Shown here piece after piece: positions 50,346 to 59,201 of a DNA stretch of 64,000 nucleotides. This DNA is from Prosthecobacter sp. (GTDB lineage Bacteria > Verrucomicrobiota > Verrucomicrobiia > Verrucomicrobiales > Verrucomicrobiaceae). The position numbers were made by a program, and so were the translations under genes. Location: NCBI RefSeq assembly GCF_029946185.1, contig NZ_JAQSEA010000309.1:30682-94681 (forward strand), given 5' to 3'. The notes beneath the pieces were generated by a model that had not been told where the DNA came from, ran no database searches, and worked only from the letters and a program-made list of their open reading frames with translations. Numbering within the stretch: the stretch's first letter is position 1; each line of letters opens with the position of its first letter.

Positions 50346-51188
50346 ATGAAATTCACTTCCTTCTTCCTCGCCCTTGCGATCTCGGCTCAAATTTTTGCTG
50401 CCGATGCCCCGAACGCTGCCGGTTTGCAGCTCTACAGCCTGCGCAGCCAGTTCAAGCTGCGAGGCGTGCCTTGGACGCTGGATCGCGTGAAGGAGTTTGG
50501 CATTAAGGAGGTGGAACTCGCCGGCACCTACGATCTCAACGCCGAGCAGTTTAAAGCAGAGCTGGAACAACGCGGCCTGAAGGCTGTCAGCAGCCACTTC
50601 CCCTATGCGCGCTACAAGAACGATCTCGACAACGTCGTGAAGGAAGCAAAGACACTGGGCATCAAGTATGCCGGGTGCGCTTGGATCGACCATAAGGACA
50701 GCTTTGATGAAGCGGAGTGCCGCGATGCCATCGCCGTTTTCAACAAGGCCGGTGAGGCACTCGCCAAAGAAGGCATCACGATGTTTTACCACGCACACGG
50801 CTTCGAGTTTGAACCCTACGGTGACGGCACGCTGCTGGATCTCTTCCTGCGCGAGACCAAGCCCGAATTCGTCTCCATGCAGATGGACATCCTGTGGATT
50901 ATCTTCCCAGGCCAAGATCCGGTGAAGCTGCTCGAAAAATACAGCGGCCGCTGGAAGCTCATGCATCTCAAGGATTTGAAGAAAGGCATCGCCACTGGGT
51001 TCCTCACCGGCAAGACCGATGTGGAAAACGATGTCACTCTCGGCACCGGCCAGATGGACTGGAAAGCCATCTTCGCCGCCGCCCGCAAGGAGGGCGTGCA
51101 GCACTACTTCATTGAAGATGAATCCCCCACTTCGCTGGAGCAGATCCCCAACAGCCTGACCTTCCTTCGCGCCAACGGCTTCGAGTGA
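50346..51188 (+). CDS. Secreted sugar phosphate isomerase/epimerase-like protein
   Basis: 280 residues: signal peptide MKFTSFFLALAISAQIFAAD, then a TIM barrel of the AP-endonuclease-2/xylose-isomerase-like family, with GLQLYSLRSQFKLRGVPW, FYHAHGFEFEPYGDGTL, SMQMDILWIIFPGQDP and LMHLKDLKKG; acidic and His metal ligands can be picked out on the strand ends. A secreted version of this family is typical of Verrucomicrobiota and Planctomycetota carbohydrate metabolism. It starts 54 bases after rsmB and ends four bases before the next gene. Confidence 0.8.
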   Translation: MKFTSFFLALAISAQIFAADAPNAAGLQLYSLRSQFKLRGVPWTLDRVKEFGIKEVELAGTYDLNAEQFKAELEQRGLKAVSSHFPYARYKNDLDNVVKEAKTLGIKYAGCAWIDHKDSFDEAECRDAIAVFNKAGEALAKEGITMFYHAHGFEFEPYGDGTLLDLFLRETKPEFVSMQMDILWIIFPGQDPVKLLEKYSGRWKLMHLKDLKKGIATGFLTGKTDVENDVTLGTGQMDWKAIFAAARKEGVQHYFIEDESPTSLEQIPNSLTFLRANGFE

Positions 51189-51192
51189 TCCC

Positions 51193-53337
51193 ATGTCTCG
51201 CCGCCTCCACGCCATCATCCTGCATGGCGTTTTCATTCTCTCCGGCATCTCGGCGCTGATCTACCAGCTCGTGTGGCAGCGTGCGCTGCTCACGATCTAT
51301 GGCAGCAACGTCGAATCCGTGGCCATGGTCGTGGCGGCATTCCTCGCCGGGCTCGGCATCGGCAGCATCGCGGGCGGATGGATTTCCAAATCAACGCGTG
51401 CGCCGCTCGTGCTGCTTTTTGGACTCGCGGAACTCGGTGTCGGTGCCTATGGCCTCATCTCGCTCAAGTTGTTCGACGCCGTAGGTGCGCTCACCTCCGT
51501 GCAATCCCACGGTCTCACCACCGGTGCACTCGTCTTCCTGCTCGTGTTCCTGCCCACGTTGCTCATGGGTGCCACGCTGCCGCTGCTCGTCGCGCATCAG
51601 GTGCGCGACACCGCTCACGTCGGCCACAGCGTGAGCCGTCTCTACTTTGTGAACACGCTGGGCGCAGCCCTGGGGGCATTCATCGCTGCGCACTGGCTGC
51701 TCGGCAGTTTTGGCATGAGCGGCACGGTTCATGTCGCAGCCAGTTTGAACGCTGCTGCCGCGCTCATTGTGCTGCTCATGTTAAGAAAGCCGCCGGCTGA
51801 GTCCGCTGCCCCTGCCGCCGCTCCCGCTGCCAATGCGCCCTGCGCGATCCCGTTCCGCACCGCCTTGCTGTGGTCCGCCATCTCGGGTTTTCTCGCCTTG
51901 TCGTGGGAGATCATCTGGTCACGCGTGTTCAACTTCGCCAGCGCCTCCCGTGCGCCGGTGTTTGGGTACCTGCTGGGGAGCTACCTGCTCGGCCTCGCGA
52001 TTGGCTCTCTGTTGAGCCCGCGTTTATTGACTCAGCCCGGCGATCTGCGTGCCAAACTCGCACGCTGGGTGCAAATTTCGAGCGTTGCTGGATTTTTCGT
52101 CGCATTACTCACCGCAAGCGCAGCCTCGATCCTTGCCTGGGAACTTGGTTATATCTTTGTCATCGCTGCTGGCGCGCTGATCGGGCTGACGTTTCCCCTG
52201 CTCTGCCACGCGGCCATTCCCCCAGGCAGGGACACCGGCAGTCAGCTTTCGCGGCTCTATCTCGCCAACATCATCGGCTCCGGCGCAGGCAGCCTGCTTA
52301 CCGGTTTCCTCTTCATGGAATGGCTGAGCCTGCATGCACTTAGCTTGTTTCTCCTCGGCGTGTCATTGCTGTGGATGAGAAGCATTTCCCCGGCCCGCCC
52401 CTCTCGACACTTTAACTTTACCATGGCGATCATTGTCGCTGCCATGCTTTCCACGAATTCGTTCGACAGCCTCTACGAGCACCTGCAATACAAGCACGAT
52501 TACAAGCCCGGCATGCGCTTCGCCAACGTCATCGAATCACGCCATGGCGTCATCACGGTGGACACCAGCAATGCGGTTTATGGCAATGGCGCTTATGACG
52601 GCATGATCGGCACCAAGCTGGAGCCAAAATCCTGGCTGGTGCGGCCTTACTTCCTTTCCGCTGTGCGGGATCGCATTGAAAACGTCCTCGTGATCGGTGT
52701 CGCCAGCGGCTCTTGGACGCAGATTCTCGTCAATCATCCGCAGGTGAAACACGTCACCGCCATTGAGCTTAGCCATGGTTATCTCGATCTCATTCGCGAG
52801 CGCCCCGAAGTCGCGAGTTTGCTGACCAATCCCAAGCTCGAACTCGTCATTGACGATGGCCGCCGCTGGCTGCGTCAGCACCCGGATGCACGCTTCGATG
52901 CCATCGTGATGAACACCACGCATCACTGGCGCGAGTTTGCCTCCGCCCTGCTGTCCCGCGAATTTTTGACCGAGGTGAAAGAGCACCTCACACCCGACGG
53001 CATCGCCTATTGGAACTGCACCGAGTCCCCAAGAGCTGCGCGCACAGGGATGGAGGTCTTTCCGCATACGCTGATGGTGATGAATCACTGCCTCGCCAGC
53101 AATGCGCCGCTGGAGCCCAATCGTGAGCGCTGGCAAAAAGTTCTCGCCGATTATCACATCGACGGCCAGCCCGTCATCGCGCCCGATCAAATCGAAGGCG
53201 TGCTCGACTTCCTCAAGGGAGAGACGCTCCCCGTCCCCGGCAACATGTCCCACTGGTGCCGCCGTCCCGCCATGCAATCCGCCTGGGGTGATGCGAAGAT
53301 CATCACGGATGACAATTTGGGCCACGAATACCCTTGA
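51193..53337 (+). CDS. MFS-like/spermidine-synthase fusion protein
   Basis: 714 residues. Residues 1 to about 425 hold many membrane helices (FILSGISALIYQLVWQRALL, AFLAGLGIGSIAGGWI, and repeated GAALGAFIAAHWLLG-type spans). Residues from about 490 to 640 form a Rossmann methyltransferase-like domain with VLVIGVASGSWT, AIELSHGYLDLI and ELVIDDGRRWLRQH, the spermidine-synthase fold. Such MFS-spermidine-synthase-like fusions are common in environmental bacteria, with no proven substrate. The canonical GGG(D/E)G loop is replaced by GVASG, so true spermidine synthase activity is doubtful. Confidence 0.82.
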   Translation: MSRRLHAIILHGVFILSGISALIYQLVWQRALLTIYGSNVESVAMVVAAFLAGLGIGSIAGGWISKSTRAPLVLLFGLAELGVGAYGLISLKLFDAVGALTSVQSHGLTTGALVFLLVFLPTLLMGATLPLLVAHQVRDTAHVGHSVSRLYFVNTLGAALGAFIAAHWLLGSFGMSGTVHVAASLNAAAALIVLLMLRKPPAESAAPAAAPAANAPCAIPFRTALLWSAISGFLALSWEIIWSRVFNFASASRAPVFGYLLGSYLLGLAIGSLLSPRLLTQPGDLRAKLARWVQISSVAGFFVALLTASAASILAWELGYIFVIAAGALIGLTFPLLCHAAIPPGRDTGSQLSRLYLANIIGSGAGSLLTGFLFMEWLSLHALSLFLLGVSLLWMRSISPARPSRHFNFTMAIIVAAMLSTNSFDSLYEHLQYKHDYKPGMRFANVIESRHGVITVDTSNAVYGNGAYDGMIGTKLEPKSWLVRPYFLSAVRDRIENVLVIGVASGSWTQILVNHPQVKHVTAIELSHGYLDLIRERPEVASLLTNPKLELVIDDGRRWLRQHPDARFDAIVMNTTHHWREFASALLSREFLTEVKEHLTPDGIAYWNCTESPRAARTGMEVFPHTLMVMNHCLASNAPLEPNRERWQKVLADYHIDGQPVIAPDQIEGVLDFLKGETLPVPGNMSHWCRRPAMQSAWGDAKIITDDNLGHEYP

Positions 53338-53392
53338 AGAGATCGTATGCGCGAACGCTGGCGTTCTGAGCATCCCGGTGAATGATGAGACC

Positions 53393-54670
53393 ATGAATCC
53401 CGACGTTCTCATCATCGGTGGCGGCAGTGCAGGCGTGGCGGCGGCTTTGGCTGCCGCACGTCGGGGCGCGGACACGCTGCTGGTCGAGCGCCATGGGTTC
53501 CTCGGCGGCGCTGGCACGGCATCGCTCGTGCATTCGTTCTGCGGCTTGTATGATCTGCCATTAACGCCCGATGCAGCGCCATGCATAGCGAATCCCGGTC
53601 TTCCGGTGGAACTGGAGCGCGAACTGCTGGCTCAGGGCATCGCGGATGGACCGCTGCGCATGGGCAAGGTCGATGTGCTGATGTATCAACCACAGCGTCT
53701 TGCATGGTTTCTCGATCAATGGTGTCACAAGCAGCCGAACTTGAAGGTGCTGCTGCATACCGAAGTCGCGGGCTGTGTCGTAAATGCAAACCGCATCGCT
53801 GAAGTGACGCTGCAGTGCCGTGGCAAGACGTGGCAACTGCAGCCGCGCACCTTTGTCGATGCGAGCGGCGACGCGATGCTGGCGGCACTCGCGCACCAGC
53901 CGTGGGACCAGACGCCCGCGCTAGAATTGCAACGTCCGGCTTACATCGTCGGACTCGGCGATGTGGATGCGACAGTACTCACGGGCGATGGGCCGCTTCA
54001 AATCGCAGGGTGCCTTGCCAAAGCGATACAAGAGAAAAAACTACCGGCAGAAGCTGCTGGTGCGCATTTTCGCAGGAGCAGCGCTTTGAACGAAGCCTTC
54101 CTCACGCTTGATCTTCCCGGTGATTCACCGGAGTGCGCGTTTGATGCGACCGATCCCCGCAGTTTGACGTGGATCGAGATGCAAGGTCGCGAAGTGACCT
54201 TTGCCATTGTCGAGCATCTCAAGGCTACGCTCGAAGGTTTCGGCAACGCACGAGTCACCACCCTTCCGGTGCGCGCAGGCATTCGCGAAAGCCGGCGCTG
54301 GATTGGTGAAATCATCGTGACCGAAGCCGACATCCTCGAAAGTCACTGCGATGATCAGGCGGTGGCGAATGCGACATGGCCGATCGAGCTGCGTGAAACG
54401 GCACGGGGAGCACGCCTGCTGTATCCGCGTGAGCCGAAAGCCTGCGGCATCCCGCTCGGGGCACTGCGTGCGCGCGATTTGCAGAATGTGTTTAGCGCCG
54501 GACGCTGTATGTCCGCATCTCATCGAGCACAGGCAAGCACGCGTGTCATGGGCACCGCCATGGCCACAGGGCAGGCCACAGGCATCGCCGCCACTTTTCC
54601 TGAACAAGACACCGCCAACCTAGCACTGCAGGTGCGAAGAATTTTGAGCCAACTGGAACCCGCCACGTGA
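53393..54670 (+). CDS. FAD-dependent oxidoreductase (PF12831 type)
   Basis: 425 residues. The FAD-binding opening DVLIIGGGSAGVAAALAAAR (GGGSAG at 9-14) leads into ADTLLVERHGFLGGAGTASLV, then FVDASGDAMLAALA, GIRESRRWIGEIIVT and a C-terminal VFSAGRCMSASHRAQASTR with ATGQATGIAA. This is the FAD_oxidored family of sugar/polyol or unknown oxidoreductases. The ATG at 53393 starts the FAD fold. The stop overlaps the next start by four bases (GTGA). Confidence 0.85.
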   Translation: MNPDVLIIGGGSAGVAAALAAARRGADTLLVERHGFLGGAGTASLVHSFCGLYDLPLTPDAAPCIANPGLPVELERELLAQGIADGPLRMGKVDVLMYQPQRLAWFLDQWCHKQPNLKVLLHTEVAGCVVNANRIAEVTLQCRGKTWQLQPRTFVDASGDAMLAALAHQPWDQTPALELQRPAYIVGLGDVDATVLTGDGPLQIAGCLAKAIQEKKLPAEAAGAHFRRSSALNEAFLTLDLPGDSPECAFDATDPRSLTWIEMQGREVTFAIVEHLKATLEGFGNARVTTLPVRAGIRESRRWIGEIIVTEADILESHCDDQAVANATWPIELRETARGARLLYPREPKACGIPLGALRARDLQNVFSAGRCMSASHRAQASTRVMGTAMATGQATGIAATFPEQDTANLALQVRRILSQLEPAT

Positions 54671-56037
54671 ACATCGTCGATCTTATTTTTGCCCGCAGCA
54701 CGCCCACGCATTCAGCCGTGGTCAGTCCGGAATTGCAGCTTACGTTTGGTGAACTGGAGGCGCGCATGAAGGAATGCGGCCAGCGCCTGAATGAAGATGC
54801 GAACTGGCCGAAGAAGGCGCGGCCACGCATCGGACTCAATGCGCCGAGCGGGGCGGATTACATCGTGGTGGCGCTGGCGATTTTGCAGCAAAACGCCTGC
54901 TTTGTGCCGATCCCGAATGAGCTGACGGTCAGCGAGCGTGCACAGCTGGCCAAAGCGACGGCGCTGGATGTCATTGTGCATGCACAGAGTGCGAAGGAGT
55001 GGCGTGTTGAGGCGGTGGTGCATGATGAGCCACCGGCGTTTGATGAGAGGGCGCTTGAGGTGCTGAACCCGGCTTTCATTCGCTTCAGCAGCGGGACTAC
55101 GGGGACTTCAAAGGGCATTGTGATTTCGCATGAGACGCTGCTGGGCCGGATCACGGCGGCGAATGAAGGATTATGCATTGGGCCGCAGGATCGGGTGCTG
55201 TGGGTGCTGCCGATGGCGCATCACTTTGCGGTTTCGATTGTGCTTTATCTTTATCATGGGGCCACGACGATCCTTGCGCCAGCGAGTGATCCCAAGGTGA
55301 TGCTGGAGATGATGCAGGCGCATGGAGCGACGGTGATGTATGGATCGCCTTACCATTACACGATGCTCTCAGGGCTGCCGAATGCCGCCCTGCTTGGCAC
55401 GCTGCGGCTTGCGGTTTCGACGGCGTTTGCGCTGACGACTGAAGTGGCGCAGTTGTTTGCTGGCAAAACGGGGCTGCATCTCACGCAGGGGATGGGCATC
55501 ATCGAGGCGGGGCTGCCGATTTTGAATTTGCAGCATTCGAAGGACAAGCCGACCTCGATCGGCCAGGCACTGCCTGCGTTTGAAGTGAAACTGGATGACG
55601 GCGAGCTCATGCTGCGTGGGCCGGGAGTGTTTGATGCTTATCTGACGCCGTGGCAGCCACGCGAGACTGTTTTGCGCGATGGGTGGTTTGCGACGGGAGA
55701 CATCGCCGAGATGGATGAAGACGGTTCTCTTTACCTGCGTGGTCGGGTGCGCAGTGTGATCAATGTGGGCGGCTTGAAGTGTTTTCCTGAAGAGGTGGAG
55801 GCGGTGCTGTGCAGTCATGCCGGAGTGAAGGCTGCCCGTGTGTCTGGGCGGGCGCATCCTGCGCTGGGGGCGATGCCTGCGGCGGAAATCATTCCTGAAA
55901 ATGCCGGGTCTCCGCCGGCTGCGATTGAGCTGAGAAAACTTTGCCAGGAACGTCTCTCCGCCTACAAGGTGCCGCTGTTCTACACCTTTGTTTCCGAACT
56001 GCCGCTGACCGCGAGTGGCAAACTACGCCGTTACTGA
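54667..56037 (+). CDS. AMP-dependent synthetase/ligase
   Basis: 456 residues of the ANL superfamily, from a GTG. Adenylation motifs are visible: FSSGTTGTSKGIVISHE (A3), VLWVLPMAHHFAV, GMGIIEAGL in the A5 place, GWFATGDIAEMDEDGSLYLR (A7), INVGGLKCFPEEVEAVL (A8) and LPLTASGKLRRY, which holds the catalytic lysine, at the C-terminus. It is shorter than typical acyl-CoA synthetases (about 500-560), and it ends four residues after the A10 lysine. The substrate is a carboxylic acid of unknown type. The codons here and in the next two genes favour G-ending triplets more than their neighbours upstream. Confidence 0.83.
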   Translation: MNIVDLIFARSTPTHSAVVSPELQLTFGELEARMKECGQRLNEDANWPKKARPRIGLNAPSGADYIVVALAILQQNACFVPIPNELTVSERAQLAKATALDVIVHAQSAKEWRVEAVVHDEPPAFDERALEVLNPAFIRFSSGTTGTSKGIVISHETLLGRITAANEGLCIGPQDRVLWVLPMAHHFAVSIVLYLYHGATTILAPASDPKVMLEMMQAHGATVMYGSPYHYTMLSGLPNAALLGTLRLAVSTAFALTTEVAQLFAGKTGLHLTQGMGIIEAGLPILNLQHSKDKPTSIGQALPAFEVKLDDGELMLRGPGVFDAYLTPWQPRETVLRDGWFATGDIAEMDEDGSLYLRGRVRSVINVGGLKCFPEEVEAVLCSHAGVKAARVSGRAHPALGAMPAAEIIPENAGSPPAAIELRKLCQERLSAYKVPLFYTFVSELPLTASGKLRRY

Positions 56038-56040
56038 TTC

Positions 56041-57330
56041 ATGAACCCGTCTCCACGCATCGCCATCCTGGGAGCAGGACCTGCGGGCAGCGCACTCGCT
56101 GCGATGCTTGCCCGTCAGGGCATCCAGGCGCTGGTTTATGATGATGAGAAGCGTCCGGCCTTGCTGGTGGGTGAGTCGCTGATTCCCGCGATTGTGGCGA
56201 TCCTGCAGCGCATGGGCATTGAGGACCGGGTGGCCGCGATCTCGCTGCGCAAGCCGGGGGCGAGTTTTATTCATCACCTTGGCACGCAGATGAATTTCAA
56301 TTTCAAGTCTGTGGAAGGCCGTCTGCCGCCGTATGCCTACAATGTGCCGCGTCCGGGTTTTGACGATGTGCTGAAGGATTACGCGAAGGAACTGGGAGTG
56401 AAGTTTGTGAAGCATCGTGCCGGACTGGTGGCGCATCCGGGTGGCAAACCCGAGCTGGAGCTGGATGCGGCGGCGCTGGAGGCGGGAGGTTACCGCGAAG
56501 GTGCGAAGCCGGACCTGATCATCGACTGCAGCGGACGTGCGCGCACGTCGGCAAAGGTCCTCGGCATCAAGGCGGCCACGGGTTCGCGGCGGGACACGGC
56601 GCACTTCGCGCACTACACCGGCATTGAACATCCGTATGAGCCGGGGCAGATCGCGATCATGTATCATCCTTGGGGATGGAGCTGGCGGATTCCGCTGCCG
56701 GATCGTATGAGCTTCGGCATTGTAATGCATCCCAAGTCGCTGCCGGAGTTTGGCGCGAATGGTGATGAGCGCCTTGATCGAGTGCTGGCGACTGATCCGG
56801 CGCTCTCACCGCTGACGGCTAATCGGAAGCGCATGACCGATGTTTTCAGCTACACCAATTATCAGCTTATTTCAGACCGTGCGCAGGGGCCGGGATGGGT
56901 GGCGGCGGGAGATGCGTTTGGGTTTGTCGATCCGATGCTCTCGCCTGGAGTTTTTCTGGCGCTGGATTCGGCGGAGTCGCTCAGCGCGATGTTTGCCAAG
57001 CACGGCGAGAAGCTCCTTGATGCGCCCGAGCGGCTGGCGAAGGAGCTGGGCCGCTATGAAAAGCGGCAGCTTGGGTGGCATGAGGCGTGGCAGGAGCTGA
57101 TCGAGTACTTTTACGATGGCCGCATTGTGGCCTTTTATGAACGCGGCAGTCAGCTCAAGGCTGACCATCCCGGCCGTTTCAGCAACATGATGGAGTACAT
57201 TTCCAACCGCGTCGTCGCACTGATGGCCACGGGTGCCGGCACGCTTTCAACATGGAACCGCCTGTATTTGGAGTGTTGCTCCAAGTGGCTGCTAAAAGAC
57301 GGACGAGCGAAGGAACTGGCCCTGCCTTAA
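56041..57330 (+). CDS. Flavin-dependent halogenase-like oxidoreductase
   Basis: 429 residues. It has the GxGxxG FAD site ILGAGPAGSALAAMLARQG (residues 9-27), a RKPGASF segment with K71 in the region where flavin halogenases place their catalytic lysine, a WGWSWRIPL motif like the halogenase WxWxIP signature, and WVAAGDAFGFVDPMLSPGV, the FAD pyrophosphate motif shared by halogenases and geranylgeranyl-reductase-like enzymes. These make a halogenase-like (PF04820) fold likely. Real halogenation is unproven: close relatives include hydroxylases and reductases of pigment biosynthesis. It starts three bases after the AMP-ligase. Confidence 0.72.
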   Translation: MNPSPRIAILGAGPAGSALAAMLARQGIQALVYDDEKRPALLVGESLIPAIVAILQRMGIEDRVAAISLRKPGASFIHHLGTQMNFNFKSVEGRLPPYAYNVPRPGFDDVLKDYAKELGVKFVKHRAGLVAHPGGKPELELDAAALEAGGYREGAKPDLIIDCSGRARTSAKVLGIKAATGSRRDTAHFAHYTGIEHPYEPGQIAIMYHPWGWSWRIPLPDRMSFGIVMHPKSLPEFGANGDERLDRVLATDPALSPLTANRKRMTDVFSYTNYQLISDRAQGPGWVAAGDAFGFVDPMLSPGVFLALDSAESLSAMFAKHGEKLLDAPERLAKELGRYEKRQLGWHEAWQELIEYFYDGRIVAFYERGSQLKADHPGRFSNMMEYISNRVVALMATGAGTLSTWNRLYLECCSKWLLKDGRAKELALP

Positions 57331-57343
57331 ACTGCCCAACCTG

Positions 57344-58090
57344 ATGTTTGCACGCATGCGCGCCTCCTCCACAGCAGCCTATGTGCTGCCGTTGGTGATG
57401 TTCACGCTGCTGGGCAGTGTTGCGGGTCTGTTCCGCATCGAGAACTCGGAACTGCCCTGGCATGTGCGTGCGCCGGAGCACTGGGCTTATCCGCTGCAAA
57501 CAGTGGTCTGCGCGGTGGTGCTGGTGCTGTTTCGCCAGCACTACACGTTCAGGCCGTGGCGGGGTTTGGGGCTCGCTTTTACGCTGGGGGTCGTGGGCAT
57601 TGCGGTGTGGGTGGCGCCGGCACTTCTGCGTGAGAGCTTGATCCAGCATGGGTATGAGCCTGCGTCGTGGTGGAAGTGGCTCGGACTTGCTGAACGCAAG
57701 GAAGGGTTTGACCCGATGATCGCGCAGGACTCAACGCTGTGGTTCAGTCTTGTCGTGGGCATGCGCTTTGCGCGCATGGTGCTGGTGGTGCCGTTGGTGG
57801 AGGAGCTGTTCTGGCGTGGGTTTTTGATGCGTTTTCTGCTGACGGAGGATGGGCGGTTTGAGCGTGTGGCCTTTGGCACGCATCGCTGGCGGGTGTTCTG
57901 GATTGTCACATTCGCGGTGATGCTGATTCACAACACGGAGGATTACTTCGGCGCGTTTGTGTGGGGGGCGCTGGTGTACTTCGTGGCGGTGCGCACGAAG
58001 AGTCTGGGTGCGTGTGTGTTCATGCACGCAGTGGGCAATCTGGCCCTAGGACTCTACGTGATGAAGACGCAACAGTGGGGCTTTTGGTGA
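57344..58090 (+). CDS. CPBP (CAAX-like) membrane protease, PEP-CTERM associated type
   Basis: 248 residues with about seven membrane helices. The catalytic pattern is E153-E154 and R158 in VPLVEELFWRGFLMRFL, then His in MLIHNTEDYFGAFVWGAL and His in VFMHAVGNLALGLY. The shape fits the CAAX prenyl protease-related family that is often found in PEP-CTERM/exosortase genomes. It could process a sorted protein or act in membrane homeostasis. It starts 13 bases after the halogenase-like gene, and its stop codon abuts the stop codon of the convergent lpxD (TGATCA). Confidence 0.78.
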   Translation: MFARMRASSTAAYVLPLVMFTLLGSVAGLFRIENSELPWHVRAPEHWAYPLQTVVCAVVLVLFRQHYTFRPWRGLGLAFTLGVVGIAVWVAPALLRESLIQHGYEPASWWKWLGLAERKEGFDPMIAQDSTLWFSLVVGMRFARMVLVVPLVEELFWRGFLMRFLLTEDGRFERVAFGTHRWRVFWIVTFAVMLIHNTEDYFGAFVWGALVYFVAVRTKSLGACVFMHAVGNLALGLYVMKTQQWGFW

Positions 58091-59128
58091 TCAAGACGCG
58101 CCATTGGCAGCAATCTGAGCCTCAAGCTCTTTCACCCGTGCCTGCAACTGAGGCAGGCGATTGATGCTTGCGAGACGGCGCTTTTCTTCACCGGCGGGGA
58201 TGGCGGGAAAGCCGAGGTAGGTCTGGCCGCCTTCAAGGTCACGGGTGACTCCGCAGCGTGCGGCGAGGGTGCTCTTCGAACCGACATGCACATGCCCGGC
58301 GATGCCGACCTGGGCGGCGATGACCACGAAATCACCAATGGTGGCACTGCCAGCGATGGCGGTGCAGGCGACAACGATGCAGTGTTTGCCGATGACCACG
58401 TTGTGGCCAATCTGGACGAGGTTGTCGATCTTGGTCCCTTCCCCGATCCAGGTGCGGCCAAAGCGTGCGCGATCCACGGTGCAACCTGCGCCAATTTCCA
58501 CGTCATTGTCGATCTGGACGATGCCGGCCTGACGCACCTTGCGATGACGTCCCCCGTCAAATTCATAACCAAAGCCATCGGCACCGATGACGGTACCGGA
58601 ATGAATAAACACCCCTTCCCCGAGAATGGACCCGGCGTGCAAGGTGGAGTTTGCGTGAAGCCTGGAACCTTTGCCAATCACCACATTGCGCCCGACAAAA
58701 CAACCCGGGCCAATCTCGACTTCGTCTCCCAGCACCACGCCGGATTCGATGACGGCATTGGCACCAATGGAAACACGCTGCGGATCAAATTTGACACCGT
58801 CTGCGACCACTGCCGAGGCATGCACTCCGGGAGCGAAGGGGGCGGGCTGGAAGCCATAAGTCTCCACAATCTGCTCAAAGGAACGGGAGGGGTCTGCCAC
58901 GGCGATGCAGGAGGCATTTGGTGGGAATTCCGTCCAGCCTAAAGGCACGAGCACAGCGCTGGCGTGGGTATTGACCAATCTCTCGTTGTAGCGGGGGTCA
59001 TAGAAAAAACTCAGGTCTCCGGCAATGGCTTCTTTCAGAGAAGCAAAACCTGTGATCTGCCCGGCTGGATCACCGCAAAGCACGGTTCCCCCGACAAGGG
59101 TGGCAAGATCAGAGAGCGCGATTTTCAT
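58091..59128 (-). CDS. lpxD: UDP-3-O-acylglucosamine N-acyltransferase LpxD
   Basis: 345 residues: a uridine-binding N-terminal domain, a left-handed beta-helix of hexapeptide repeats (about residues 105-290, such as IGANAVIESGVVLG, VFIHSGTVIGADGFGYEF), the catalytic His242 in VQIGHNVVIG, and a C-terminal helix (KRRLASINRLPQLQARVKELE). It adds the second acyl chain in lipid A synthesis, so the organism has an outer membrane with lipid A. Length and motifs are standard. Confidence 0.95.
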   Translation of the reverse strand: MKIALSDLATLVGGTVLCGDPAGQITGFASLKEAIAGDLSFFYDPRYNERLVNTHASAVLVPLGWTEFPPNASCIAVADPSRSFEQIVETYGFQPAPFAPGVHASAVVADGVKFDPQRVSIGANAVIESGVVLGDEVEIGPGCFVGRNVVIGKGSRLHANSTLHAGSILGEGVFIHSGTVIGADGFGYEFDGGRHRKVRQAGIVQIDNDVEIGAGCTVDRARFGRTWIGEGTKIDNLVQIGHNVVIGKHCIVVACTAIAGSATIGDFVVIAAQVGIAGHVHVGSKSTLAARCGVTRDLEGGQTYLGFPAIPAGEEKRRLASINRLPQLQARVKELEAQIAANGAS

Positions 59129-59201
59129 GTCGGTATAATCTCATTTTTTGGAACTGCATTCCACGCCAATTATTCACAGGCAGGGTTTTGTCAAACGACC
59201 G

